From positions 1-32,224 of the forward strand of contig SPCU01000008.1 of the NCBI GenBank assembly GCA_004525545.1: DNA of 32,224 bases, read 5' to 3'. This document shows, piece after piece, positions 16,919 to 25,201 of this stretch (the first letter of the stretch is position 1; every line of letters begins with the position of its first letter). A program made the position numbers and the translations under genes. The DNA comes from Methanomassiliicoccus sp. (GTDB lineage Archaea; Thermoplasmatota; Thermoplasmata; Methanomassiliicoccales; UBA472). The notes under the pieces are model-generated. The model was not told the origin of the DNA. It did not search any database and was given only the letters and a program-made list of their open reading frames with translations.

Positions 16919-19900
16919 CTTAAATCCTCCAGTTGTAAACGCATGGCTACTCCAAGCGAGAGCAGTTCATCCAGAAGCAGCTTGAAAGCGTACGAGGTCT
17001 GAATGAGGTGCACGTTGGTGTTGTTGTTACAGACCGTGCAACGTAACGATCCTTTGGTGTCGAGCATGGCCATGTGGCCGCAGTTAGGATTGCCGCACAC
17101 CCATTGATAGGTACCGTCAGACTCGTCCAGCAACCGGTCCTTTATGACCATGTCCGCCCCGTGACCGATCAGACAGTCCCTCTCCATCTCTCCGAACCTC
17201 AGACCACCCTGCCTCGACCTTCCCTCAGTAGGCTGCCTGGTCAATATCTGCACCGGGCCGCGGCTCCTGACGTGCATCTTGCCGGAGACCATGTGGTGCA
17301 ATTTCTGATAGTATATCACCCCGATGAATATCTCCGCCTCGATCATTCGACCGGTCATACCGTCGTACATGATCTCGCGGCCGGTCTTCTGGAATCCGGA
17401 ATCCACCAGAGATTGTCTGAGAGCGTCCTCGCGTTCTCCGCTAAAGGCGGTACCGTCCACCAGGCGTCCTTCGAGGGCGCCTACCTTGCCGCCGATCATC
17501 TCCAGCACATGGGCCACGGTCATACGGGAAGGAATGGCGTGGGGATTGATGACCAGGTCGGGAATGATCCCATCCGCGGTAAAGGGCATGTCAGCGCTGG
17601 GGACCAGCAGTCCCACCACTCCCTTCTGTCCGTGCCTGGAGGCGAACTTGTCCCCCAGTTCCGGAATCCTTTCGTCCCTGACCTTGACCTTCACCAACCG
17701 GGAGCCGTTCTCCGACTCCGTGAGCATGACGCTGTCCACCCATCCGGTCTCTCCAGACCGACAGATGACCGACGTTTCCCGGCGTTTCTGCGGCGTGAGG
17801 AAGTTCGTATCCTCCTCCTCAACGAAACGGGGGGGAGAGGTCTTTCCCACCAGGACGTCGCCTCCCATCACCTTCGTCTCCGGGGAGATCATCCCATCTT
17901 CGCCAAGGTTGCTGTAGGCCATATCGGTCCTTGCCCCTCGGACGTCTGGCGATGGGATCTCGAAATGGTCCTCCTGACCACCGGGATAGCGGCGTTCCTC
18001 AGTTCGATAGGTCCTCATGAAGGAGGAACGTCCCAGACCGCGTTGCACGCTGCTCTGGTTGAGAATGAGGGCATCTTCCATGTTGTAACCGTGGTATGAT
18101 AGTACGGCCACGACGAAGTTCTGACCCGCTGGGCGGTCATTGAAGGACACGAAGTCCATGAACTTGGTCTGGACCATCGGCTTCTCCGGGTAGTGCAAAA
18201 TGTGCCCGCGAGTGTCCGGGCGTTTGCGGTAATTGCTCGCCGACAATCCCAATGATTGCTTGGCCATTCCGGCGCCCATGGTGACACGCGGAGAAGAGTT
18301 GTGCTCGGGATACGGAACCATTCCGGCGCAGACCCCTAGGATGACCATGGGGTCCACTTCCATGTGTGTGTGGTCCTTATGAAGTATGTAATCGACCTTC
18401 ATCAACTCGTGGCAGTGCTTGCACTTCAGCTCGGCCTTCTCAGCGGATGTGCCCGGGTTCATCCAGTCCATATCCAAGGGTGAGAGGTCTCGCTCGCAAT
18501 TTGCGCACTTTCGGGGCACCTCATAGGGTTCTACGGCGATGAAGGTGTCCTCCTCTTCCTCGGCGTCAACCCATTCCAGCACTCCTTCACGGACCAGATC
18601 GGACCAGTGCACCTTGCCGGCACGGATGTCCTCGATATGCTTTCTTGTGAGGGCCAATCTTCCGTCCTTTACGACAAGTAGGGCACGGCGCAATCGGCCT
18701 TCGTCGCAGTTGATGATGACCTCGTCCATCTCCTCGACGTAGCGGATATTGATCTCGTCCGAGAGCAAACCGGAGCGGCGGCGGTTCCTCATCTCACTGA
18801 CCAAGAAGACATGGTTGTCGTGCACACCCTTCAGGTCCCCGTTCACATAGACACGGGTACCGGCCATCTGCTGCCCCTTGACCTCGTGTATGCCCAGGTC
18901 CTTGAGCAGGAAGGTGACGTCTTCCTCACGGAAGCCCTCGGAGACATTGATGATCAGAGCGGCGTTCTTCACTAGACCGCAGTTCTGTCCTTCCGGGGTC
19001 TCGTTCGGGCACAGTCTACCCCACTGAGTTGGGTGCAGATCACGAGCTTCGAAATGAGGCTGGCTGCGGGTAAGGGACGAGGTGACCCTCCTTAAGTGGG
19101 AGAGGGTGCTCATGTTGGAGGTGCGGTCCAGTAGCTGGCTCACACCTGCCCTTCCGCCGACCCAGTTCCCAGTGGCCAATGCGTGCAAAAGACGATGGGT
19201 CATGAGGTCGGGGCGTATGGCACTGCTTATGCGCAGGTCCTTTTTCCTGGCGTAGGACCTCTCCAGTTGATACTTAAGGTCCTTCATCAGGTTGGTGAAC
19301 GAAACACGGAACAGGTCCTCGATGAGGTCACCGGACAGTTTCAGGCGCTTATTGGCGTAATGGTCCTTGTCGTCCTCCTTTCGCTTTCCCAGGGAAAGCT
19401 CCAACACGGACCGGGCGATCCTGCCCAGGAATATGGCCTTCTTTAGGCGGTCCTCCTTGACGTCGCCCAGATGCGGTAGCAGGGAGCGGTCGATGATGGA
19501 CTCGACCTTCTTCACCCTGTACTCCTTGGCCTGGCCAGTGGCGAACTTCTTCTCCAGATATGTCAAGGCGTGCTCGGTGCTGAAAATACCGGTCGGCCCA
19601 TACACCTTGGGGTCCTGGATCTCTTCCAGGTTAGCGTAAACGATGTTGGCCATCTCTGGGGCGGAGACTATGGCCTCATAGATCTCCTGGTCGTTCTCCA
19701 TGCCCAGGGATTTCATTAGGGCTACCAGGGGTATCTGCCCGGATGCCGCAGGTACCGTGACCATGAGCATGCCGTCGCGCTTCTTTTCTACCAGTGTCAA
19801 GGCACGGTGTCCCTCTCTCTGGGAGAACACCTTGGCCACTTCCATGCTGGTCCCGTAGCGCTCGCTGAGCTCGACCATGACCCTGTTGGGTGCAAGGTCT

Positions 19901-20520
19901 TCCAGGGTGATCAGTACCCTCTCGGTGCCCCCGATGATGAAGTATCCACCGGAGTCCATGGGGTCTTCGCCCTTCTTCCTCAGCTCGGCGCCATATTTCT
20001 CATCGTCGAGTTCGTAGTCCTCTTCGAGGCGCTCCTTGTGAATGTTACATTTACGGGACTTGACCATGATGGGCAGGTCACCGATGTGAACCTTTTCGGG
20101 CTCCTTCTCCAGACCGTCCTCGATTATGGTGAAGTCCAGGTAGATGGGTGATAGGTAATTGAGGTTCCTGAGACGTGCCTCCATGGGGTCGATGGGGTGC
20201 ACATAACCGTTTGCCTCACGCACCATCGGCTTATCGATGTGCAGGGTCGGTTTGATGAGCGGGTCCACGTGCCCGGTCTTTTCATCGCGACGACGACCGA
20301 CGCGGATCTGGATGACCCTGCCGTCTGTCTTTTCTGGGTCCAGCGTGATCAACCCTCTCTCGGGGTCCTCGGCCGACACCCGAACGTTGTCCACGATCTT
20401 CTGCATCCGACTGTTGGGATTTTCCTGCGTTGCTAGAAAATCATCGAAGCTGGCGATGTGATGGTTGACTATGCTACTCTCTCTGAAATAAAGTTCGACG
20501 AGGTCCCTCACTAAATTCAC
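16915..20520 (-). CDS. rpoB: RNA polymerase subunit B, unsplit
   Basis: Second-largest catalytic subunit, 1,201 residues in one frame. Most methanogenic euryarchaea split it into B'' and B'; here it is whole, as in Thermoplasma-type archaea and crenarchaea. Visible features are the N-terminal lobe ([19 protein letters not shown]), the block [24 protein letters not shown], a zinc ribbon beginning with Cys672 and Cys675, the hybrid-binding [15 protein letters not shown] and [15 protein letters not shown], and a C-terminal zinc site starting at Cys1142. The GTG at 20520 overlaps the rpoH stop (GTGA). A second in-frame GTG at 20511 sits at a better distance from the GAGGGTGA Shine-Dalgarno and may be the true start. 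Confidence 0.98.
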   Translation of the reverse strand: MNLVRDLVELYFRESSIVNHHIASFDDFLATQENPNSRMQKIVDNVRVSAEDPERGLITLDPEKTDGRVIQIRVGRRRDEKTGHVDPLIKPTLHIDKPMVREANGYVHPIDPMEARLRNLNYLSPIYLDFTIIEDGLEKEPEKVHIGDLPIMVKSRKCNIHKERLEEDYELDDEKYGAELRKKGEDPMDSGGYFIIGGTERVLITLEDLAPNRVMVELSERYGTSMEVAKVFSQREGHRALTLVEKKRDGMLMVTVPAASGQIPLVALMKSLGMENDQEIYEAIVSAPEMANIVYANLEEIQDPKVYGPTGIFSTEHALTYLEKKFATGQAKEYRVKKVESIIDRSLLPHLGDVKEDRLKKAIFLGRIARSVLELSLGKRKEDDKDHYANKRLKLSGDLIEDLFRVSFTNLMKDLKYQLERSYARKKDLRISSAIRPDLMTHRLLHALATGNWVGGRAGVSQLLDRTSNMSTLSHLRRVTSSLTRSQPHFEARDLHPTQWGRLCPNETPEGQNCGLVKNAALIINVSEGFREEDVTFLLKDLGIHEVKGQQMAGTRVYVNGDLKGVHDNHVFLVSEMRNRRRSGLLSDEINIRYVEEMDEVIINCDEGRLRRALLVVKDGRLALTRKHIEDIRAGKVHWSDLVREGVLEWVDAEEEEDTFIAVEPYEVPRKCANCERDLSPLDMDWMNPGTSAEKAELKCKHCHELMKVDYILHKDHTHMEVDPMVILGVCAGMVPYPEHNSSPRVTMGAGMAKQSLGLSASNYRKRPDTRGHILHYPEKPMVQTKFMDFVSFNDRPAGQNFVVAVLSYHGYNMEDALILNQSSVQRGLGRSSFMRTYRTEERRYPGGQEDHFEIPSPDVRGARTDMAYSNLGEDGMISPETKVMGGDVLVGKTSPPRFVEEEDTNFLTPQKRRETSVICRSGETGWVDSVMLTESENGSRLVKVKVRDERIPELGDKFASRHGQKGVVGLLVPSADMPFTADGIIPDLVINPHAIPSRMTVAHVLEMIGGKVGALEGRLVDGTAFSGEREDALRQSLVDSGFQKTGREIMYDGMTGRMIEAEIFIGVIYYQKLHHMVSGKMHVRSRGPVQILTRQPTEGRSRQGGLRFGEMERDCLIGHGADMVIKDRLLDESDGTYQWVCGNPNCGHMAMLDTKGSLRCTVCNNNTNVHLIQTSYAFKLLLDELLSLGVAMRLQLEDLR

Positions 20521-20783
20521 CCTCTTATAACGAGACGATAGACTTCCGCTATCTCGGCAGTCTCACTGTCTCTAACTATCCTCACTATGCTCCTTTCCGG
20601 GATGCTCCTACCCATGGCCTTCTCGAGCATTTTGATACAGGCATCGTTTTCCTTTATCTTAGGAAGCTGGTCCCGGGTTATCTTCAACCGCTTCAGGACC
20701 TTAACTACTTCCTCATCGCTCAAGAGTTCGTGGACGGGAACCATCTTATGGCTCAATACGTTAAATGGTACGGACTCCTCCAA
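20517..20783 (-). CDS. rpoH: RNA polymerase subunit H (Rpb5 C-terminal homologue)
   Basis: Small polymerase assembly subunit, 88 residues, equivalent to the C-terminal domain of eukaryotic Rpb5. [19 protein letters not shown] and [34 protein letters not shown] are the family signature. The frame permits a GTG at 20792, but that GTG is itself part of the GAGGTGA Shine-Dalgarno (20789-20795). The TTG at 20783 lies five bases after the Shine-Dalgarno and is preferred; tbp shows the same arrangement. First gene of the operon, with a TATA box at 20840-20847 giving a leader of about 34 bases. Confidence 0.92.
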   Translation of the reverse strand: MEESVPFNVLSHKMVPVHELLSDEEVVKVLKRLKITRDQLPKIKENDACIKMLEKAMGRSIPERSIVRIVRDSETAEIAEVYRLVIRG

Positions 20784-20788
20784 ATGAA

Positions 20789-20795
20789 TCACCTC
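20789..20795 (-). promoter_or_regulatory. Shine-Dalgarno deciding the rpoH start
   Basis: GAGGTGA on the minus strand overlaps the alternative GTG codon at 20792 and lies five bases before the TTG at 20783. This is what argues for the TTG start. Confidence 0.5.
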
Positions 20796-20839
20796 ATACC
20801 ATGCAGAAACCGGGCTGTTCCTCCACTAAGTGTCGACCT

Positions 20840-20847
20840 TATAAAAA
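20840..20847 (-). promoter_or_regulatory. TATA box of the RNA polymerase operon
   Basis: TTTTTATA on the minus strand between the tRNA-Lys gene and rpoH; predicted transcription start near 20817. It suggests the operon has its own promoter independent of the tRNA. Confidence 0.55.
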
Positions 20848-20918
20848 TGCATCGGGAATGGGGTTTGGATACTTCGGTCTGCATATATTTTTCACCTACC
20901 CAAGCGGGCCCGCGGGGA

Positions 20919-20948
20919 TTTCCGCATACACGGAATTACCGCGTACCT
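20919..20948 (-). other. T-loop intron of tRNA-Lys, 30 nt, between positions 59 and 60
   Basis: Helix TTCG (positions 54-57) pairs with CGGA of the intron including one U-G pair, next to the T-stem CGGGG/CCCCG. Bulges are AAA and AAT. The core hairpin is GTACGCGG/CCGTGTAT with loop TAATT. Cutting AA^A and AA^T restores the invariant TTCGAAT loop. Confidence 0.82.
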
Positions 20949-20987
20949 TTCGAACCCCGGACCACCTGGTTAAAAGCCAGATGCTCT

Positions 20988-21015
20988 CTCTAGGGACCTT
21001 CGTCACCGAAGGCCC
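20988..21015 (-). other. D-loop intron of tRNA-Lys, 28 nt
   Basis: The exon strand CTAGG (21022-21018) pairs with CCTAG (20994-20990) inside the intron, flanked by three-base bulges TTG and AGA. The intron core is an 8-bp hairpin (GGCCTTCG/CGAAGGTC, loop GTGA). Cutting TT^G and AG^A leaves A21 in place. Boundaries could shift by a base. Confidence 0.82.
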
Positions 21016-21082
21016 AACCTAGCTGAGCTACGGGCCCATTGGTAAGTAAGTGCCGGCGTGTGAACGAGAGAGTAAATCCTTG

Positions 21083-21092
21083 TATTATTTAA
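21083..21092 (-). promoter_or_regulatory. AT-rich promoter element upstream of tRNA-Lys
   Basis: TTAAATAATA on the minus strand lies about 50 bases before the mature tRNA 5' end, implying a leader of roughly 25 bases removed by RNase P. The same element could serve as a TATA box in the plus direction toward a stem-loop at 21116-21150. Confidence 0.35.
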
Positions 21093-21213
21093 GATTTCCC
21101 ATCCACCATAGAACCGAGGTCGTATAGGCACGCCGATCGCCTTAGACCTCCCGGATGATTCCACTTATGTCCCCATAATCAAAGTAATGTATAAGAACTT
21201 GCGCAAAACTTAA

Positions 21214-21221
21214 TTTTATAT
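21214..21221 (+). promoter_or_regulatory. TATA box of candidate small RNA
   Basis: TTTTATAT in an AT-rich stretch; predicts a start near 21241-21244, the base of the first stem-loop. Confidence 0.4.
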
Positions 21222-21240
21222 GTAAACAATAAATTTTATT

Positions 21241-21320
21241 GTCGGTGATCTTACTAGGATCACCCAATAATTTCTGGTTGTTTGGGACCCAGATGGGGAC
21301 TCGTTTCGTACCCTTTTTCT
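21241..21320 (+). ncRNA. Candidate structured small RNA, about 80 nt
   Basis: No family recognised. Three successive stem-loops can be drawn: GGTGATC/GATCACC (21244-21264), which can be extended by TTATTG/CAATAA outside it; TCTGG/CCAGA (21273-21293); and an imperfect GGG-T-CG/CG-A-CCC hairpin (21296-21313) followed directly by five T, resembling a terminator. A TATA box sits at the right distance upstream. It could instead be a 5' regulatory element or a DNA palindrome; the TATA box of the next gene begins 12 bases after the T-tract, which favours a separate unit. Confidence 0.4.
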
Positions 21321-21329
21321 AGAATCACG

Positions 21330-21337
21330 TATATATA
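21330..21337 (+). promoter_or_regulatory. TATA box of the zinc ribbon/EF-1 beta operon
   Basis: TATATATA is centred about 37 bases before the ATG at 21371, giving a leader of around 10-12 bases. Confidence 0.55.
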
Positions 21338-21370
21338 GAAGGACTATAATCCTGCACAAAGCGATGACCT

Positions 21371-21538
21371 ATGGAGAATGAAAAGGTTTGCAATTCATGC
21401 GGAATTCGGCTGGTGGGCAATGGCATCACCTTCTTCAAGTGCCCGATATGTGGTGTTGAAGAGATAGGCCGTTGCGCCCAATGCCGTGACCAGAGCGTCA
21501 AGTACGAATGCAAGAAGTGCGGCTTCGCCGGACCTTAA
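21371..21538 (+). CDS. Small zinc ribbon RNA-binding-type protein (COG2888 type)
   Basis: A 55-residue protein made almost entirely of four Cys pairs: CNSC (7-10), CPIC (24-27), CAQC (35-38) and CKKC (47-50), able to form two zinc fingers. This is the archaeal predicted Zn-ribbon family often found next to the EF-1 beta gene and thought to act in translation. It is followed by ef1b after 11 bases, so the two should be cotranscribed. The ATG is the first one after the TATA box. Confidence 0.88.
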   Translation: MENEKVCNSCGIRLVGNGITFFKCPICGVEEIGRCAQCRDQSVKYECKKCGFAGP

Positions 21539-21549
21539 GGGTGATTGGA

Positions 21550-21816
21550 ATGGGAACCGTAGCAGCTACGTACACCCTCATGCCCGAAGATACCGATTTC
21601 GACTTCGATTCCCTACTAACGGAGTTGCCGGGGATCGTTTCGGTCAAGATCAAAGTGGCCAAGGCGGACATTCTCCCCATGGCCTTTGGACTTAGGAAAT
21701 TGGAGGCCGTCTTCGTCATGGAGGACGCTGAGGGACTCATCGACAAGCTCGAGGAAACCTTGCGCGCCATTCCGGGCATTCAGAACGTTGTGACCGAACA
21801 GATCACTTTGCTCTGA
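21550..21816 (+). CDS. ef1b: Elongation factor 1-beta
   Basis: Guanine nucleotide exchange factor for EF-1 alpha; 88 residues, the normal archaeal length. The GEF-domain signature runs TDFDFDSLLTELPGI, IKVAKADILPMAFGLRKLEAVFVMED, and the C-terminal GIQNVVTEQITLL. The ATG at 21550 is chosen because it starts MGTVAATYTLMPED, the family N-terminus, and follows GGTGA at 21539-21543. Confidence 0.94.
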   Translation: MGTVAATYTLMPEDTDFDFDSLLTELPGIVSVKIKVAKADILPMAFGLRKLEAVFVMEDAEGLIDKLEETLRAIPGIQNVVTEQITLL

Positions 21817-21874
21817 TAGTCCGTTTTCCGGCCGAGCGCGGCCCTCCCTTCCTTTATTTTAAAGCGGCGAGTAC

Positions 21875-23494
21875 ATGTCCGACGTTCTGATATTCGACGG
21901 CTACATTGACGAGCCTGGTTCATTGGGAGTTCCTCCCTACATCCACCCTGTGGTAAGGGCGGTGTTCGGAGCGGTCAAGGATTCCGGAAATACGCCCCAT
22001 TACATGACCATTGACCAATGGCGTCATGGCCACTCAATGCCAAAGGCCGATCTATTGGTCGTCCTATCCGGAATGTCTGTGCCTGGGCGCTATTTGCGCG
22101 GCATGCCGGCCTCTCGCCGCGAGCTGTTCCAGCTGACCGAGGATTTTAGGGGAGAGACGGTTCTGGGAGGACCAGCGGCCCTGGACCCGGGTTTGAAGGA
22201 CCGTTTCCATCATGCCCATTACCTAGACCCGGCATCGGCCTCCTTTGACCTTTTAGAGAAAGGCGTGGCCAAGGACCGTTGGAGGGAGTTGGAGGAATGG
22301 GACCGTTGGATGATGCTGGGAGCGGATTGCGTGCTTTCTCATCCGGACCATCCCCAACCGTTGATAGCCGAGATAGAGACGTACCGAGGCTGCGTACGCT
22401 ATGTGAACGGAGGTTGTTCATTCTGCGTGGAGCCGCTAAAAGGTCGCCCATTATGCCGTGAGCCTGGGGCGATAGTGGCCGAGGTAAGGGCCCTTAGGGA
22501 AAGGGGTGTCGTCAATTTCAGATTAGGCTCTCAGACCTGCATCATATCCTACAAGGCCGAACTGGACGGTAGTGACTGCCCCCGACCGAACCCGAAGGCC
22601 TTGGAGGAGCTGCTATCGGGGATATCTGCGCTCAACCCCGAGATACTGCACGTGGACAACGCCAACCCGGCTGTGATGGCCCGGCACCCAGAGGAAACAG
22701 AGATTATCCTGCGCTCCTTGGTCAGACACTGCACCCCAGGGAACGTTCTGGCACTAGGGATGGAGACCGCGGACCCCGAGGTGGTCAGGATGAACAATCT
22801 GAACGCCACCCCGGAGGAGGTGCTGTGGTCCGTTCGGACCATCAACCGTTTGGGCGGGGAGAGGGGAAGCAACGGCATGCCCGCCCTGCTACCGGGGATC
22901 AATGTGCTGGTTGGCCTGATGGGAGAGACGCTGAACTCATTGGACCTGGACCTATGTTTCCTGCAGAATATCCTAGATGAGGGTTTGCTCCTCCGCCGTA
23001 TAAACATCCGCCAGGTCATGCCTGTGCGTAGGGATTTCCCACAGACCGTGAGCCATTCAGCCTTCTTGAAGTTCAAGGAGAAGGTGCGAACCCATATCGA
23101 CAGGCCCATGCTGGAACGCCTGGTACCGGTGGGCACAGTGCTCCGAGGGGTCTATACTGAGATCAGGGATGGGAAGGTGACCTTCGGCCGTCAGATAGGG
23201 ACCTATCCACTGTTGGTCGGAATACCACACCCGATCGATCTGAACAAGTTCATCGATGTGGCCGTGGTCGGGCACGGTTTCCGCAGCATCAGCGGTGTGG
23301 CCTATCCATTGAACGTCAACAGTTGCCCCATCGCCGCCTTGGAGGCGTTGCCTGGATTGGGACGCAAGAGAGCTATCAGGCTGTTCCACGCCCGTCCGCT
23401 AAAGGATGGTTCGGACCTCCGGAAGGCCTTGGATGACCCCCGTATCGCCGATTCTGTTTTGCAGTTCCTCTTGTTCGATCAAGTCCAATCCTAA
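21875..23494 (+). CDS. Radical SAM protein with C-terminal HhH, COG1031 type
   Basis: Uncharacterised archaeal Fe-S oxidoreductase of 539 residues. A B12-binding-like N-terminal region (1-150) precedes the radical SAM core. The cluster motif is the unusual CX7CX2C form, Cys173, Cys181 and Cys184 (CVRYVNGGCSFC), known for this family and different from the common CX3CX2C. The C-terminus has a helix-hairpin-helix (IAALEALPGLGRKRAIRLF), suggesting nucleic-acid contact, so a tRNA or rRNA modification role is plausible but unproven. priL begins 29 bases after it on the same strand. Confidence 0.87.
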   Translation: MSDVLIFDGYIDEPGSLGVPPYIHPVVRAVFGAVKDSGNTPHYMTIDQWRHGHSMPKADLLVVLSGMSVPGRYLRGMPASRRELFQLTEDFRGETVLGGPAALDPGLKDRFHHAHYLDPASASFDLLEKGVAKDRWRELEEWDRWMMLGADCVLSHPDHPQPLIAEIETYRGCVRYVNGGCSFCVEPLKGRPLCREPGAIVAEVRALRERGVVNFRLGSQTCIISYKAELDGSDCPRPNPKALEELLSGISALNPEILHVDNANPAVMARHPEETEIILRSLVRHCTPGNVLALGMETADPEVVRMNNLNATPEEVLWSVRTINRLGGERGSNGMPALLPGINVLVGLMGETLNSLDLDLCFLQNILDEGLLLRRINIRQVMPVRRDFPQTVSHSAFLKFKEKVRTHIDRPMLERLVPVGTVLRGVYTEIRDGKVTFGRQIGTYPLLVGIPHPIDLNKFIDVAVVGHGFRSISGVAYPLNVNSCPIAALEALPGLGRKRAIRLFHARPLKDGSDLRKALDDPRIADSVLQFLLFDQVQS

Positions 23495-23523
23495 ATAGAG
23501 GCAAAGCGAATCAGGTTCCGGCC

Positions 23524-24591
23524 ATGGAATTTCGCGCCCTAGCCCGCTATCCGTTCCTTAAGGACGCCACCCATTTCGTAAAGGAGCGAGAGCTGGGGCT
23601 GGACGATCTTCTGAAACATACCACCATGGCCGAGGCCCGGCGACGAGGAAAGGCCAGGGTGCTCTCGGCCATCAGCGATCTGACCGTACCTAACAATCCC
23701 GTCACTTCCGAGGATGAGGCGGTGCAGGAGATATTGAGCTACCCATACGCTCGAATCCTGGTCTCCTGCATTGGGGATGACGTCCTGGTGCGGCGTTACG
23801 CTTTGGCCGAAGCTAAAACTTTTAATGAGCGCCTGCGCAAGGAGGATATGGAAATGGTAGTCTTCCTGGCAGGTGAACTGGAAGTGGAGGCGGTGCGTGG
23901 CGATAGCGCCTTGCGCATGCATTTCACAGATTTCCTGAACTACACGTCCGGACTGAGGGGGCCGGAGTGGAAGCTGGTGAATCAGGACCTTAGAACCGGT
24001 TTCGTTCAACTGGACAAGAACAAGTTCGTGCGGGTGCTGGAGCAGGCCTTGAACGAGAGGATCGAGGACGATCTACCGCTACCAGTGAACGATGAGCTGC
24101 TTACGGCCATCGAAAATGAGCTGGAGGACATCGTCGCTGCCCTTGAGGAGTTCAAGGAGAAGTATCGCGGAGAGGGCTTCGGCGAGGTTAGCATTTTAAA
24201 GTTCCCTCCATGCATGAAGAAGCTGGTGGCCATGGCGCAGGCAGGGCAGAACATGCCACACGCCGGGCGATTCGCATTGACCAGCTTCCTTAGCTTCATA
24301 GGAATGCCAGTGGATGATATCATCAAGCTGTTCTGCAGCTCTCCGGACTTCGATCACTCCAAGACGGCATACCAGGTCAGGCATATCACTGGTGACGGCC
24401 TAGGGAAGAGATACACACCGCCAGAATGTGCCACCATGAAGACGACCGGACTGTGCTTCGAGCCCGATGAACTGTGTAACGGGAGACGGGTCCAGCATCC
24501 CCTGACCTACTACAGAATACGTTCTTATGACAAGGGAAAGGAGAAGAAGGTCGAGAAGGACACTATGCCCCCTTCAGCCCCTTCCAGGTGA
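23524..24591 (+). CDS. priL: DNA primase large subunit
   Basis: Iron-sulfur regulatory subunit of the archaeal/eukaryotic-type primase; with PriS it makes replication primers. The 355 residues comprise an N-terminal helical part and a C-terminal Fe-S domain with Cys230 (FPPCMKKL), Cys271 (LFCSSPDFD), Cys302 and Cys311 (PECATMKTTGLC) and also Cys318. Four of these should hold the [4Fe-4S] cluster. HPLTYY near the end is typical. The last 29 bases overlap the convergent lipid-synthase gene; the charged tail KGKEKKVEKD lies in this region. priS is not in the window. Confidence 0.92.
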   Translation: MEFRALARYPFLKDATHFVKERELGLDDLLKHTTMAEARRRGKARVLSAISDLTVPNNPVTSEDEAVQEILSYPYARILVSCIGDDVLVRRYALAEAKTFNERLRKEDMEMVVFLAGELEVEAVRGDSALRMHFTDFLNYTSGLRGPEWKLVNQDLRTGFVQLDKNKFVRVLEQALNERIEDDLPLPVNDELLTAIENELEDIVAALEEFKEKYRGEGFGEVSILKFPPCMKKLVAMAQAGQNMPHAGRFALTSFLSFIGMPVDDIIKLFCSSPDFDHSKTAYQVRHITGDGLGKRYTPPECATMKTTGLCFEPDELCNGRRVQHPLTYYRIRSYDKGKEKKVEKDTMPPSAPSR

Positions 24592-25201
24592 TCGCCGCCC
24601 TTTGTACCGCGGTCAGGTTTCCTACCACGGCGAACCACAGCATCATGACCTCGAAGGCGTTGACCTCGAACCCCAATATCCCTATCTCCCGGTAGCCGAG
24701 AAGCATCATGACGAGCTGCACCAAAGGTATGATGAAGGAAAGAACGATGCGGTCCGCCCTACCCAACAATCCCCCGTACATGCGCTTGACCCCTACGGCC
24801 TGGGCCTGAGTGCCCATATAGCTGGTGAGCAGCACACCGATTATGGCCAACATGCCTAGGTACGGACTGCACCAGGCGCTCACGGCCACGGCACCGATCA
24901 TTAATACGTCGGCATATCGGTCCAGAACGTGGTCCAGGAAATCTCCGCGCTTGTTCGCTTTCCCTGCCAGACGGGCCACCTTGCCGTCCAGCCCGTCGAA
25001 CAGCCCACTGATGAGCACCAGGAAGGCGGACAATGGCAGCAGCAACTGCCAGTGATCGTATGAGAAGAAAATGCCCACTCCCGCCAGAGCTGCTAACCCC
25101 AAAGCGGTGAAGGATATGATGTCGGGATGCACCCCCTTGAAGACGTTGGCTATCGGATCCATGATGAAGTTGACCTTGTCCCTCTTCGCGTCTAAGACCA
25201 T
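24563..25201 (-). CDS. CDP-alcohol phosphotransferase, probably archaetidylinositol phosphate synthase
   Basis: Integral membrane enzyme of polar lipid synthesis, 212 residues with about six TM segments. The family motif is complete: Asp69, Asp72-Gly73, Ala76-Arg77, Gly86, Asp90 and Asp94 (DGLDGKVAR...GDFLDHVLD). The GDFLDH form and overall length favour the archaetidylinositol-phosphate-synthase (AIP synthase) group over archaetidylserine or glycerol enzymes; substrate choice is inference. It overlaps the upstream AK6-type kinase by 10 bases and is probably coupled to it. It ends with TAG and overlaps priL convergently by 29 bases. Confidence 0.82.
   Translation of the reverse strand: MVLDAKRDKVNFIMDPIANVFKGVHPDIISFTALGLAALAGVGIFFSYDHWQLLLPLSAFLVLISGLFDGLDGKVARLAGKANKRGDFLDHVLDRYADVLMIGAVAVSAWCSPYLGMLAIIGVLLTSYMGTQAQAVGVKRMYGGLLGRADRIVLSFIIPLVQLVMMLLGYREIGILGFEVNAFEVMMLWFAVVGNLTAVQRAAITWKGLKGA

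Larger units (their letters stand above)
20905..21037 (-). tRNA. tRNA-Lys(UUU) with two introns
   Basis: A 133-base gene. The seven-base acceptor strands GGGCCCG and CGGGCCC pair perfectly, with discriminator G73 and no encoded CCA. The D-stem is GCTC/GAGC; the anticodon arm is TCTGG-CTTTTAA-CCAGG with anticodon TTT (Lys); the T-stem is CGGGG/CCCCG. The D-loop and T-loop are far too long unless 28 bases (20988-21015) and 30 bases (20919-20948) are removed. After removal the D-loop reads AGCTAGGTTA and the T-loop TTCGAAT, giving a standard 75-base tRNA. Both inserts fold as hairpins with bulge-helix-bulge-like boundaries. There is no intron at the usual 37/38 site. It lies upstream of rpoH on the same strand; a candidate TATA element is at 21083-21092. 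Confidence 0.93.
21038..21370. other. 333-base gene-free region with promoters and structured elements
   Basis: No credible protein gene. From left to right it holds the tRNA-Lys promoter element, an inverted repeat at 21116-21150 (GAGGTC/GACCTC around an inner AGGC/GCCT), a TATA box at 21214-21221, a string of stem-loops ending in a T-tract (21236-21318) and the TATA box of the zinc ribbon gene (21330-21337). Confidence 0.7.

Noticed and set aside
17074-18099. 341-codon open frame antisense to rpoB, and several shorter ones opposite rpoB, rpoA1 and aglB
   Set aside because: The sense strand encodes unmistakable conserved proteins; the antisense frames show no family resemblance and reflect stop-poor GC-rich codons read backwards.
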